Shown: positions 40,764 through 49,205, numbered from the stretch's first letter. The stretch is 64,000 nucleotides of DNA from Raineyella sp044508675 (GCA_044508675.1 JBIQHF010000002.1:186001-250000), one strand, 5' to 3'. The notes: generated from the sequence alone by a model not told the origin. Translations and numbers: made by a program.

Positions 40764-42221
40764 TCACCGACTCGCGGATCCGTTGCCCGCGACGGCGTTC
40801 GCCGGGGTGTTCTCCTGCTTGACCCGCTCGGACTCCAACTGCTCGGCGGAGTCCCGGTCGAGCACGACGGTGGCCTCGTCGATCACCTCGGGCTCGTCAT
40901 CGGTCTCCTCGGCCAGCGGTTCCGGCATCGGGTCGCGGCTGAAGTCATCGAGCGCACCGAAGTCCAGGTCGGGGAAGTCCTCCACACTGTTGCCGGCCAG
41001 TGCCGACAGGTTGGACAGCTGGGCCAGGATGGCGTGCTTGCGCTGGTTCAGCGTGTCGGTTTCCCGGCGCAGGCGGCTCTGCCGTTCGGCCCACCGGTCG
41101 GCCACCTGCTGGTGGGCCCGCTCGGCCTCCTGCTGGGCCTGATGGACCAACTGCTGGCCCTCGCGGGCGGCGAGCACCTTGGTCTGTTCCGCCTCGGCCA
41201 GCGAACTGCTGCGGAGCTCACTGGCCCGCGCGGACTCCACGGCCACGCTGGCCACCAGCGCCTCGTGCCGGGCCGTGGCATCCGCGACCAGGGTCCGGGT
41301 CTGTTCCCGGATCCGCTCCAGCTCCTCGTTCAGGCTCGCCAGCGAGGCCTGGCGCTCGGCGGCGGCCTGTTCGCGGCTCGTGCGCGCCTCCTCATCGGCG
41401 GCCGCCCGGATCGCCGTCGCCTCGGCGGCTGCCTCGTCCTTCAACCGCCGGGCCTCGGTGGCGGCCGCGGCCAGCACCTGGTCCGCCTTGGCGCGCGCCT
41501 CGTCCAGCGCGGCCCGGGACTGCTCTTCGGCCGCTGCCTGGAGACGCCGGGCCTGCTCCTCGGCCTCCGCCACGGTCGCGGACGCCTTGGCGGCCGCCTC
41601 GTCGCGGGTGGCAGTGGCCGTACGCTCGGCTTCGGCGAGGATCGTCCGGGCATCCACCTCGGCACCGGTGCGGACCATCTGGGCATGGGCGTCGGCCTGC
41701 CCGGTCACCGCCTCGGAGTGCTTCTTGGCAGTGGCCACCATCGCATCGGCCTCGGCGCGACTGCGGGCGATGATATCGGTCGTCTCGGTGTCCCAGCGCT
41801 CCCGCAGCGCGTGCGCCTCCGCAAGGGTCGTGGTCCGCAGGTCCTCGGCGTCCCGCTGGGCGACACTGAGCACCTCGGCGGCCTGCTGGCGGTACTCGGC
41901 GAGCAACTGTTCGGCCTGCGAGTTCGCCCGGTCGGTGATCTCGCGGGCCTGCGCCTCGGCGGTCGACAGGATCTGGGTGGCGTGCGTGCCCAGACTGGAG
42001 AAATCCATCTGCACCGGCTTGTCCAGATCGGATTGCTGCCGCAGGATCGTGCTGCGCAGGTCGCGCTGCACCCGCTTGAGATCGGCGATCTGGTCCTCGA
42101 GCGCGCGCAGGTACTCATCGACCGAGGCCTTGTTGTAACCGCCCCATGCAGCGGTTGGAAAGCTCCCGATCGCACTGGCGGTTTCGTCGAAGAGGTCGAG
42201 TCCCTCATTGTCGGATGCCAC
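40764..42221 (-). CDS. DivIVA/Scy-FilP-like long coiled-coil protein
   Basis: A 485-residue protein, mostly one long alpha-helical rod. A short N-terminal segment (AWGGYNKASVDEYLRALEDQI, about 25-45) resembles the conserved DivIVA N-terminus (GYxxxxVDxFL), and from about 45 to 400 the sequence is almost continuous Ala/Glu/Arg/Gln heptad-like coiled coil. The last 70 residues are acidic (FPDLDFGALDDFS, ETDDEPEVIDEATVV). In Streptomyces the genes beside methylmalonyl-CoA epimerase and meaB are scy and filP, cytoskeletal coiled-coil proteins of the hyphal tip; this gene has the same neighbours but is about a third of Scy's length. A role in pole or division-site organisation is inferred. GTG at 42221 with GGGAG ahead. 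Confidence 0.75.
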   Translation of the reverse strand: MASDNEGLDLFDETASAIGSFPTAAWGGYNKASVDEYLRALEDQIADLKRVQRDLRSTILRQQSDLDKPVQMDFSSLGTHATQILSTAEAQAREITDRANSQAEQLLAEYRQQAAEVLSVAQRDAEDLRTTTLAEAHALRERWDTETTDIIARSRAEADAMVATAKKHSEAVTGQADAHAQMVRTGAEVDARTILAEAERTATATRDEAAAKASATVAEAEEQARRLQAAAEEQSRAALDEARAKADQVLAAAATEARRLKDEAAAEATAIRAAADEEARTSREQAAAERQASLASLNEELERIREQTRTLVADATARHEALVASVAVESARASELRSSSLAEAEQTKVLAAREGQQLVHQAQQEAERAHQQVADRWAERQSRLRRETDTLNQRKHAILAQLSNLSALAGNSVEDFPDLDFGALDDFSRDPMPEPLAEETDDEPEVIDEATVVLDRDSAEQLESERVKQENTPANAVAGNGSASR

Positions 42222-42284
42222 GTATGTTCTCCCGTCCTCGGATCTGGACCACTGCTGACAAGGCTACCCAGCGTAGGGGCGAAA

Positions 42285-42335
42285 CCACGCACCACCGCGC
42301 ACGGCATCCGGATCGGCCGTGGCGGTGGTGCGTGG
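42285..42335 (-). terminator. Long hairpin downstream of the epimerase gene
   Basis: Arms of about 20 bases (CCACGCACCACCGC pairing with GCGGTGGTGCGTGG, extended inward by CACGGC/GCCGTG after a one-base bulge). It lies between the leftward epimerase gene and the leftward coiled-coil gene, so they are probably separate transcripts. Leftward it is followed by GTTTCGCC. Confidence 0.7.
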
Positions 42336-42343
42336 AATGGTCG

Positions 42344-42838
42344 TCAGGCGTCGGCGATCGGGATGAAGCCCTCCGGCTCGGCAGGGCGCTCGACCAGTTC
42401 GAGCAGGATGCCACCGGTGCTCTTGGGATGGCAGAAATTGATCCGGGAGCCGTACGTGCCGTGCTTGGGTGCGTCGTACAGCATCTTCACGCCGCGGGCG
42501 GTGAGGATCTCGGCGGCCTTCTCGACGTCGGCCACCCGATAGGCGACCTGCTGCACGCCCGGGCGGTTCTTCTCCAGGAACTTGGCGATGGTGGACTGCT
42601 CGTTCAGCGGTGCCAGCAGCTGGATCTCCGCATCGCGGTCGGTGTAGTCATGGCCGTTGGTGGCCAGCATGACCTCCTCGACGCCCTGCTCCTCGTTCCT
42701 GCCGCGGAAGACGACGTGCCAGCCCAGCACCTCGGTGTGCAACTTCACGGCAGCATCCATATCGGGGACTGCATAGCCGACGTGGTCGACGCACAGGAAC
42801 ACGTCCTGGTTGTCGGTGACAACAGATGACTCACTCAT
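42344..42838 (-). CDS. mce: Methylmalonyl-CoA epimerase
   Basis: Interconverts the (2S) and (2R) forms of methylmalonyl-CoA, linking propionyl-CoA or transcarboxylase chemistry with the B12 mutase and the succinate branch. The 164-residue protein has the paired beta-alpha-beta-beta-beta units of the vicinal oxygen chelate fold. Metal ligands are expected from VDHVGYAVPD (His about 19), EIQLLAP (Gln/Glu region), PGVQQVAYRV and ILLELVE (Glu about 151). The N-terminal 12 residues are extra compared with the Propionibacterium enzyme (148). It diverges from meaB with about 130 bases between. Confidence 0.93.
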   Translation of the reverse strand: MSESSVVTDNQDVFLCVDHVGYAVPDMDAAVKLHTEVLGWHVVFRGRNEEQGVEEVMLATNGHDYTDRDAEIQLLAPLNEQSTIAKFLEKNRPGVQQVAYRVADVEKAAEILTARGVKMLYDAPKHGTYGSRINFCHPKSTGGILLELVERPAEPEGFIPIADA

Positions 42839-42969
42839 GCCCCCAGTTTTCCACGACCCGCCCGGCCCGGCGCCGCTGGGGTCGCACGTCGGGGCCGCAC
42901 CCGGCGCCGGACGACTGGCACTAGGCTGGGGGAGCTGCCGTCAACCGTGGCGCCGGAAGGACAGAACCC

Positions 42970-43923
42970 GTGGCCCGCACCCAACCCACCGTGACCGAGC
43001 TCATCGAGGGCGCCCGCCAGCGCAACCCCCGAGCCCTCGGTCGCCTGATCACCCTCATCGAGAACAACTCGCCGAGGCTGCGCGAAGCGATGGAGCTGAT
43101 GGCCCCCGACACCGGCAGGGCGCACGTCGTCGGGATCACCGGCTCGCCCGGGGTCGGGAAGTCGACCAGCACCTCGGCTCTGGTCACCGAGTTGCGGGCC
43201 CGGGGACAACGGGTCGGGGTGCTCGCTGTCGACCCCTCCTCGCCGTTCTCCGGCGGGGCTGTCCTCGGGGACCGGATCCGGATGCAGAAGCACGCACTGG
43301 ACCGGGACGTGTACATCCGCTCGATGGCGACCCGGGGCCATCTCGGTGGGCTGTCGTCGGCAGCGCCACAGGCGCTCCGGGTGTTCGACGTGGCCGGGTT
43401 CGACACGGTCCTGGTCGAGACGGTCGGGGTGGGGCAGTCAGAAGTCGAGATCACCCGGACCGCGGACACCGTGCTGGTGCTGAACGCCCCCGGCATGGGG
43501 GACGGCATCCAGGCGGCCAAGGCGGGCATCCTGGAGATCGCCGACATCTTCGTGGTCAACAAGGCCGACCGGGACGGCACGCAGGCACTGGTCCGGGAAC
43601 TGCGCAACATGGTGGCGCTCGCCACGCTGGGGCCCGACGACTGGAAGCCCCCGATCGTGAAGACAGTGGCCAGCGAGGGCACCGGAATCAGCGAACTGGT
43701 CGACCTGATCCAGCAGCACCGGGTGCACGCGGAGCGGAGCTCGGCCTGGCAGGCACGCCGGCTCGAACGGGCCCGCGCGGAGGTGGAGGCCTTGGCACTC
43801 GGGAACGTACGACAGCGCTTCATCCGCAACGGCCAGCAGCGGGTCGAGGCGATCGCGGCCGACGTGCGCGACGGTCGTACGGATCCCTACACCGCGGCGG
43901 ACGTGATCCTCGAGGATCTCTGA
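42970..43923 (+). CDS. meaB: Methylmalonyl-CoA mutase-associated GTPase MeaB
   Basis: A 317-residue G3E-type GTPase chaperone that loads and protects the adenosylcobalamin cofactor of methylmalonyl-CoA mutase. Motifs are the P-loop GSPGVGKSTSTSALV (about 59-73), DPSSPFSGGAVLGDRIRM with the Mg2+ aspartate, VETVGVGQSE (switch II) and VVNKADRDG. The C-terminal helical part dimerises. The GTG at 42970 follows GGAAGGACAG. A TAGGCT box about 45 bases upstream would give a short leader. The mutase genes themselves are outside the window. Confidence 0.93.
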   Translation: MARTQPTVTELIEGARQRNPRALGRLITLIENNSPRLREAMELMAPDTGRAHVVGITGSPGVGKSTSTSALVTELRARGQRVGVLAVDPSSPFSGGAVLGDRIRMQKHALDRDVYIRSMATRGHLGGLSSAAPQALRVFDVAGFDTVLVETVGVGQSEVEITRTADTVLVLNAPGMGDGIQAAKAGILEIADIFVVNKADRDGTQALVRELRNMVALATLGPDDWKPPIVKTVASEGTGISELVDLIQQHRVHAERSSAWQARRLERARAEVEALALGNVRQRFIRNGQQRVEAIAADVRDGRTDPYTAADVILEDL

Positions 43924-44046
43924 CCCGACCCCGACAAGCCGACACACCGGGTCAGCTGCCATCAGCAGCAGGAACCTCGGTGTGTGGACAGGTCGGTGTG
44001 GGGGACAAGTGGGGGCGGGAAACCTGGGGGCGGGATGTGCGGGCGA

Positions 44047-44301
44047 TTACCTGAACAGGTAGCGGGCGACCTCGTCGAGCGTCATTCCGCCCTCGGAGAC
44101 GGTCAGCAGGCGATTCGTGCGCTCGCTGTAGAGGTAGTACGGTTCAGCGACGGTGGAGACGCAGGTCTTCGTGAGGCGAAGGCCTTGCAGGGCGGACTCG
44201 TGGGAGAGGCGATGCTCCACGAGACGGTCCCACTCGGTGGGTGGCGGCTTCGGTGGCGGATGGTGGGTGTGGTGGCGGCGGACGGGTGTTGCCAGAGTCA
44301 T
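44047..44301 (-). CDS. Small His/Pro-rich orphan protein
   Basis: An 84-residue protein I do not recognise. The N-terminus is basic and His/Pro-rich (VRRHHTHHPPPKPPPTEWDR), followed by a compact part with one cysteine (TKTCVSTVAEPYYLYSERTN) and an ending RLLTVSEGGMTLDEVARYLFR that looks like a short beta hairpin plus helix. The gene is convincing because AAGGGAG stands 8 bases ahead of the ATG and the codon pattern fits. It lies in the only patch of visibly lower GC in the window, with a dyad upstream that may control it. It could bind metal through the His cluster, but this is a guess. Confidence 0.6.
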   Translation of the reverse strand: MTLATPVRRHHTHHPPPKPPPTEWDRLVEHRLSHESALQGLRLTKTCVSTVAEPYYLYSERTNRLLTVSEGGMTLDEVARYLFR

Positions 44302-44360
44302 GAGTCAACTCCCTTCGTGTGCTGAGAACTCCCGGCGATAGGGGCAACTCGGCCAGCGAC

Positions 44361-44393
44361 GGCTTCGGTTATCTAAATGTTATCATCGAAGCC
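44361..44393. promoter_or_regulatory. Imperfect dyad, candidate operator
   Basis: Arms GGCTTCG (44361-44367) and CGAAGCC (44387-44393) are exact reverse complements; the AT-rich interior (TTATCTAAATGTTATC) keeps further partial symmetry. It lies about 60 bases before the start of the leftward small gene and contains TAGATA and TAACAT on that strand, possible -10 sequences. Confidence 0.45.
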
Positions 44394-44538
44394 TGTAGTA
44401 GTGAAGATGGCCCTACCTCGAAAAGTGAACCAATTCTACCCCTGGACGGAGTGTTGGGGGGCGAGAGGGGGGCTGATGGGGTAATCATGTGGTGACGTAT
44501 GCCCGATACTTCCCCCTCTCTCCTGATCGGAGGTCGAC

Positions 44539-44697
44539 GTGCTGAGCTGGCTCCGGAAAGCCCTGGTGGTCGTCGTCATCGCATTTGCCCTGTACTACCT
44601 GTTCACCAACCCCGAGGGGGCGGCCGCGGCTGTCCGGAACTTCTTCAGTCTCTTCGGGTCGATCGCCACGTTCTTCTCCAGCCTCGCGAACGGCTGA
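44539..44697 (+). CDS. Small single-helix membrane protein
   Basis: A 52-residue protein that starts with GTG at 44539: a basic start (LSWLRKA), one membrane helix (about 7-22, ALVVVVIAFALYYLF), then a short Ala/Phe-rich amphipathic part (EGAAAAVRNFFSLFGS, then IATFFSSLANG). GGAGG lies 5 bases ahead of the GTG, an excellent ribosome site. The PH-domain membrane protein starts within 30 bases downstream, so the two probably share a transcript. Function unknown; it could be a small partner of that protein. Confidence 0.65.
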   Translation: MLSWLRKALVVVVIAFALYYLFTNPEGAAAAVRNFFSLFGSIATFFSSLANG

Positions 44698-44709
44698 CCG
44701 GCGGCCGCG

Positions 44710-45288
44710 GTGGCGAGGAGGGTCGTGTCCCGCAAGCAACTCCTGGAGCGCTGGCTGGATCCCCGGATCGACGAGCACCTGATCTCCGACGAGGGGGAGG
44801 TGGTGGTCGACGAGGTGGCGCACCACTGGGTGGTGATGGTCCGGCCGGTCGCGGTGGTGATGCTCGGGGTTGTCCTGATCCTGGCGATGCCGTTCGTCGG
44901 GGCGGCGTGGTGGTTGCTGCTCCTGCTCTCCATGTGGCCGGTGTCGTGGGGCCTGTACACGATTCAGTCGGAGTTCATGGATCGTTTCGTGATCACCAAC
45001 ATGCGCGTCTTTCGGGTCCACGGGGTCTTCAGCCAGCGCACCGCCACCGTCCCGATGTCACGGATCCTCGACATTGACGTGCACAAGCCCCTGCTGGGCC
45101 GCATCCTCGGCTACGGCCACTTCACCTTCGAGTCCGCCGCCCAGGACCAGGGACTGCGTGACATCCGCTTCGTCGGCCGGCCCGACGAACGCGACCTGAC
45201 CATCCAGCGGGTGATCCAGCGCTCCGGCCAGCGCAAGTCCTTCAGTGTCACCGTGCGGGATCCGGAACGGGGCGACGACGGGACCTGA
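44710..45288 (+). CDS. PH-domain membrane protein
   Basis: A 192-residue protein with two adjacent membrane helices (about 43-62, VMVRPVAVVMLGVVLILAMP, and 66-82, AAWWLLLLLSMWPVSWG) followed by a bacterial PH-like domain (about 90-185: DRFVITNMRVFRVHGVFSQRT, VPMSRILDIDVHKPLLGRIL, YGHFTFESAAQDQGLRDIRF). Such proteins are common and largely uncharacterised in actinobacteria. The start is uncertain: GTG at 44710 gives the longest form, while GTG at 44725 has AGGAGGG just ahead but very close. It ends 10 bases before the convergent YihY gene. Confidence 0.8.
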   Translation: MARRVVSRKQLLERWLDPRIDEHLISDEGEVVVDEVAHHWVVMVRPVAVVMLGVVLILAMPFVGAAWWLLLLLSMWPVSWGLYTIQSEFMDRFVITNMRVFRVHGVFSQRTATVPMSRILDIDVHKPLLGRILGYGHFTFESAAQDQGLRDIRFVGRPDERDLTIQRVIQRSGQRKSFSVTVRDPERGDDGT

Positions 45289-45298
45289 GCGGCCCGGA

Positions 45299-46387
45299 TC
45301 ATTGCGGGTCGGCGCCGCGACCGAAGCCCTGGACCGACCGGCGGCGATGCCGTCGCCCCTCCAGCACCAGGCGTCGACGACGGGCCGCGAACGGGGTGGA
45401 TCGTTGGGTGTCGATCGGCGGGGACAGTTGGTCGTCCTCGGCAGGCAACCCGGCGGCGAGCCGGCGCGCCCGCCCCAGTTCCGCGTTCAGCACCCCGCCG
45501 GTGATGACGGCCAGGTTGCATACCCACAACCACAGCAGCAGCACGATCGACCCGGACAGCGCCCCGTACGTCAGGTCGAGGCGCGGGGTCATCTGCGCGA
45601 CGTACGCGGTCAGTGCCCAGGACGCGGATCCGCCGAGGACCACCGCGAGGACCGAGCCGGGCAGGATCCAGCGCAGGCCCTGGCTGCGGACATTCGGCCC
45701 CGAGCGGTAGATGATCATCACGGTCAGCATCGAGACCAGGAGCAGGGCCGGCCACCGCAGTGCATTCCAGACCATGACCACGGTGTCGGGCAGCCCGATC
45801 ATCGTGCCGAAGGCGGCCACGATCCCCGGGCTGCCGAGCAGGAAGACCGCGATCACCGCAGCCCCGACGATCAGGGCCAGGGTGGTGAAGTACTGGATCG
45901 GTGGCAGCAGCAACAGCGGCCGGCCCTCCATCACCTCGTACACCCGGTTCAGCATCCGCCCGAGCGCGCCCAGGTAGACGCTGGCGGTGGCCACCGTGAA
46001 GACGATCATGATGACCAGGGAGACCGGGGACAGTCCACGCTGGGAGAATCCGTACAGCGGCTGCTCGAGGGACTGTGCGACGGTCTCCGGGGCGACCGAC
46101 CGCAGGACCGAGACGATCAACCCGGCCGTGCGCTCGTCCAGGTCGATGAAGCTGAGCAGTGCCAGCACGATCATGAAGGCCGGAACCAGGGCAAGGACCG
46201 AGTAGAAGGTCAGGGCCGCCGCCAGGTCGATGCTCTGCAGGCGCAGGAAGCTGTCGAAGGCCCGCCGTACGGCGTACCACCACAGCGTTCCGCTGAGGTC
46301 ACCCCAGCGGCGGGGAAGGTCGCCATGGGTGGGGAGGCCACGGTATCCCCCCACTCGAACCGGTCCGCCTCCGGGCATCTGCGTCAT
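45299..46387 (-). CDS. YihY/BrkB-family inner membrane protein
   Basis: A 362-residue polytopic protein with six membrane helices. Family marks are AVRRAFDSFLRLQSIDLAAALTFYSVLALVPAFMI near the start, the GALGRMLNRVYE segment and the helix LTYGALSGSIVLLLWLWVCNLAVITGGVLNAEL. The family was once called ribonuclease BN by mistake; its true role, possibly in transport or envelope function, is unknown. The C-terminal 45 residues are basic and cytoplasmic. Starts at 46387 or at the ATG three codons on are both possible. Confidence 0.88.
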   Translation of the reverse strand: MTQMPGGGPVRVGGYRGLPTHGDLPRRWGDLSGTLWWYAVRRAFDSFLRLQSIDLAAALTFYSVLALVPAFMIVLALLSFIDLDERTAGLIVSVLRSVAPETVAQSLEQPLYGFSQRGLSPVSLVIMIVFTVATASVYLGALGRMLNRVYEVMEGRPLLLLPPIQYFTTLALIVGAAVIAVFLLGSPGIVAAFGTMIGLPDTVVMVWNALRWPALLLVSMLTVMIIYRSGPNVRSQGLRWILPGSVLAVVLGGSASWALTAYVAQMTPRLDLTYGALSGSIVLLLWLWVCNLAVITGGVLNAELGRARRLAAGLPAEDDQLSPPIDTQRSTPFAARRRRLVLEGRRHRRRSVQGFGRGADPQ

Positions 46388-46482
46388 GGGGCGTTTGTAC
46401 CACGGTCGGGGTAACCCCGGCGCAGCCCGGCGCCGCCGCCGGTGGGGGCGGGGCGCGCGGGCTGCGGTGGGGGCCTCGGCGA

Positions 46483-48120
46483 TCAGGCCTCCAGTACGGT
46501 CGAGACCAACTGCTGGGCCTCCTGCTGCACCCGGGCGAGATGCTCGGCGCTGATCATCGACTCGGCGTAGATCTTGTACTTGTCCTCGGTGCCCGAGGGC
46601 CGCGCGGCGAACCAGGCGTGCTCGGTGGTGACCTTCAGCCCGCCGATCGCCGCGCCGTTGCCGGGTGCGTCGGTGAGGATCGCCGTGATCGGTTCGCCGG
46701 CGAGCGTGTCGACGGTGACGTCGGCGGGGCTGAGGTCCTTCAGTCGGGCCTTCTGCTCACGGGTCGCCTCGGCATCGGTCCGGGCGTAGTACGGCTGGCC
46801 GTGGGCGGCGACCAGTCCCGCGTACAGCTCGGAGGGGCTCTTGCCGGTCACGGCCCTGATCTCGCTGGCAAGCAGGTTGAGGATGATGCCGTCCTTGTCG
46901 GTGGTCCACGTGTGGCCGTCCAGGGTCAGGAACGAGGCGCCCGCCGACTCCTCCCCACCGAAGCCGATGGAGCCGTCGCCCAGGCCCGGCACGAACCACT
47001 TGAAGCCCACCGGGACCTCGATCAGATCCCGGCCGATGTCCTCGGCGACCCGGTCGATCATCGACGACGACACCAGCGTCTTGCCGATGCCGCAGTCCGC
47101 CGGCCAGTTCGGGCGGTGCGTGAACAGGTAATGGATCGCGACCGACAGGTAGGCGTTCGGGTTCATCAGGCCGGCATCCGGGGTGACGATGCCGTGCCGG
47201 TCGGCGTCGGCATCGTTGCCGGTGGCGATGTCGTACTTGTCACGGTTGGCGATCAGCGAGGCCATCGCGTTCGGCGAGGAGCAGTCCATCCGGATCTTGC
47301 CGTCGGTGTCGAGGGTCATGAAGGACCAGGTCGGGTCCACCTCCTCGTTCACCACGGTCAGGTCCAGGCCGAGGTGCTCGGCGATGTACTGCCAGTACTG
47401 GACCGAGGCGCCGCCCATCGGGTCGGCACCGATCCGCACCCCGGCCCGGCGGATGGCGTCCAGGTCGATGACGTTGGCGAGGTCGGCGACGTACGGGGTG
47501 CGGTAGTCGAAGCGGGTGACCTTCGGGTCCGCCTCGGCGTACGGGAGGCGCTTGATCGCGCTCGGGTCGGCGATCAGGGCGTTGGCCCGTGCGGCGATGA
47601 CGGAGGTCGCATCGGTGTCGGCCGGGCCACCGTGCGGGGGGTTGTACTTGATGCCGCCGTCGCGGGGCGGGTTGTGCGAGGGGGTGACCACGATGCCGTC
47701 GGCCGGTGCGTCCGCGGCCGCCTTGTCCCGGTTGTAGACCACGATCGCGCGGGACACGGCCGGGGTCGGCGTGTACTCGTCCTCGCGCTCGGCCCGTACG
47801 TCGACGCCATTGGCGACCAGCACCTCGATCGCCGTCCGCCACGCGGGCAGCGACAGCGCGTGGGTGTCCTTGCCCAGGTACAGCGGGCCGGTGAAGTCCT
47901 GCTCGGTCCGGTACTCGACGATGGCCTGCGTGATGGCCGCGATGTGGGCATCGTTGAAGGCACCGTCCAGGCTGGAGCCGCGATGGCCCGAGGTGCCGAA
48001 CACGACCTGCTGGCCCGGGTCGGTGGGATCGGGCGTGATGTCGGTGTACGCGGCGAGGACGTCGTCGACGTTGATGAGATCTTCGGGGAGGGCTGGCTGA
48101 CCAGCACGTTCGTGAGCCAT
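46483..48120 (-). CDS. pgm: Phosphoglucomutase (alpha-D-glucose specific)
   Basis: Interconverts glucose 1-phosphate and glucose 6-phosphate, joining glycogen breakdown (GlgP) to glycolysis. The 545-residue protein is close in length to E. coli Pgm (546). It has the early TSGHRGSSLDGAFNDAHI motif, the active serine in TPSHNPPRDGGIKYNPPHG (about residue 145), the metal loop GNDADADRHGI, the sugar loop GFGGEESAG and the phosphate-binding ending ARPSGTEDKYKIYAES. The ATG at 48120 gives the family N-terminus; the open frame further upstream is not used. It diverges from the thioredoxin gene. Confidence 0.94.
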   Translation of the reverse strand: MAHERAGQPALPEDLINVDDVLAAYTDITPDPTDPGQQVVFGTSGHRGSSLDGAFNDAHIAAITQAIVEYRTEQDFTGPLYLGKDTHALSLPAWRTAIEVLVANGVDVRAEREDEYTPTPAVSRAIVVYNRDKAAADAPADGIVVTPSHNPPRDGGIKYNPPHGGPADTDATSVIAARANALIADPSAIKRLPYAEADPKVTRFDYRTPYVADLANVIDLDAIRRAGVRIGADPMGGASVQYWQYIAEHLGLDLTVVNEEVDPTWSFMTLDTDGKIRMDCSSPNAMASLIANRDKYDIATGNDADADRHGIVTPDAGLMNPNAYLSVAIHYLFTHRPNWPADCGIGKTLVSSSMIDRVAEDIGRDLIEVPVGFKWFVPGLGDGSIGFGGEESAGASFLTLDGHTWTTDKDGIILNLLASEIRAVTGKSPSELYAGLVAAHGQPYYARTDAEATREQKARLKDLSPADVTVDTLAGEPITAILTDAPGNGAAIGGLKVTTEHAWFAARPSGTEDKYKIYAESMISAEHLARVQQEAQQLVSTVLEA

Positions 48121-48276
48121 GAGGTCATCATGCCCCCTAGTAGTGTTGCCCCTGCAGGCTCCCCCGGACCTTTCCGGCAATTTCAACGAGAGTTCCCTGA
48201 GCGACTGTTCCGGCAGTGTCCGGTGTGGTCCGGCGCGGGGGAGCGGTATTTCGACGACGATGATCACGGAGCGACG

Positions 48277-49182
48277 ATGACTGATTCCACCTTCAACCGA
48301 ACTGCTGCCATGGATTTGTCCGGCTTCAAGCAGGGCGGCACAGCGCCGGGACGCGCCGGCGCCAGGAACACGTGGGTGGTGTCGGTCGACGAGACCAATC
48401 TGGAGGAGACGGTCCGCCGCTCCATGCAGTACCCGGTCGTCCTGGAGCTCACCTCGGCACGGGCCCAGGGCGCCGACCAGCTGTCGGCGGACCTGGCCGC
48501 CCTGGCGAACGCCGCCGAGGGTCGTTGGCTGCTGGCCCGGGTCGACTGCGATACCCATCCGCAGATCGCCGCTGCCCTCCAGGTCCAGGCGGTGCCGACG
48601 GTGATCGGCCTGCTGGCCGGCCAGGCCGTGCCGCTGTTCCAGGGGGTGGTGGGCCACAACGACGCTGCCAAGATGGTCGACCAGCTGCTGCAGGCCGCGC
48701 TGGCCAACGGCATCGCCGGTCGGGCCGAGCCGGTGGTGGTCGAGGCCGATGACGCCGCCCAGCCGGCACGTGACCCCAAGTACGCTGCGGCCGACGAGGC
48801 GATGTCAGCCGGTGACTTCGCCGCGGCGGAGGAGGCTTTCGCTGCCCTGCTGAAGACCAATCCGGCCGACACCGAGGCGCGGATCGGCAAGGCCCAGGCC
48901 GGCCTGTGGGCCCGCGCCGGCAAGCTGAAGGCCGCCGAGGTGCAGGCCCGGCTGGCCGCGGACCCCAAGGACCCGGCGGCCGTGCTGGACGCCGCCGACC
49001 TGGACCTGGTCCAGGGCCGCCCGGATGCCGCCTTCAGCGGCGTCATCGGGCTGATCCGCGCCACCTTCGGGGAGGACCGGGAGCCCCTGCGCAAGCGTCT
49101 GCTCGAGCTGTTCGAGACCCTCGACCCGGCCGATCCGGCGGTGGCCAAGGCCCGCCGAGACCTGGCCAGCGCCCTGTTCTGA
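48277..49182 (+). CDS. Thioredoxin-like protein with C-terminal TPR (CnoX-like)
   Basis: A 301-residue cytoplasmic protein. Residues about 25-140 form a thioredoxin fold (WVVSVDETNLEETV, YPVVLELTSARAQG, WLLARVDCDTHPQIAAALQVQAVPTVIGLLAGQ) but the active-site CxxC is missing: the position after the second strand reads TSARAQG. Residues 165-300 are TPR-like helices. This layout matches CnoX/YbbN, a holdase that guards proteins against oxidation and hands them to chaperones, and M. tuberculosis Rv1324 in the same genomic position. The only visible cysteine lies in VDCDTH. ATG at 48277 with GGAGCGACG ahead. Confidence 0.88.
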   Translation: MTDSTFNRTAAMDLSGFKQGGTAPGRAGARNTWVVSVDETNLEETVRRSMQYPVVLELTSARAQGADQLSADLAALANAAEGRWLLARVDCDTHPQIAAALQVQAVPTVIGLLAGQAVPLFQGVVGHNDAAKMVDQLLQAALANGIAGRAEPVVVEADDAAQPARDPKYAAADEAMSAGDFAAAEEAFAALLKTNPADTEARIGKAQAGLWARAGKLKAAEVQARLAADPKDPAAVLDAADLDLVQGRPDAAFSGVIGLIRATFGEDREPLRKRLLELFETLDPADPAVAKARRDLASALF

Positions 49183-49205
49183 TCGGGCCGCGCCCCCGGA
49201 CGCCG

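Noticed and set aside
43924..44046. Inverted repeat CGACACACCG / CGGTGTGTGG after meaB as a terminator
   Set aside because: Arms of about 8 bases with a loop near 27 bases are too weak for a confident call.
48185..48211. SigR-type promoter (GGAAC-N19-GTT) ahead of pgm
   Set aside because: The spacer is one base too long and the -35 box has C instead of T; too weak to annotate without data.
46540..48276. Very long N-terminal extension of the thioredoxin-TPR gene
   Set aside because: The frame is open only because it lies opposite pgm. The ATG at 48277 has a ribosome site and the family's N-terminus.
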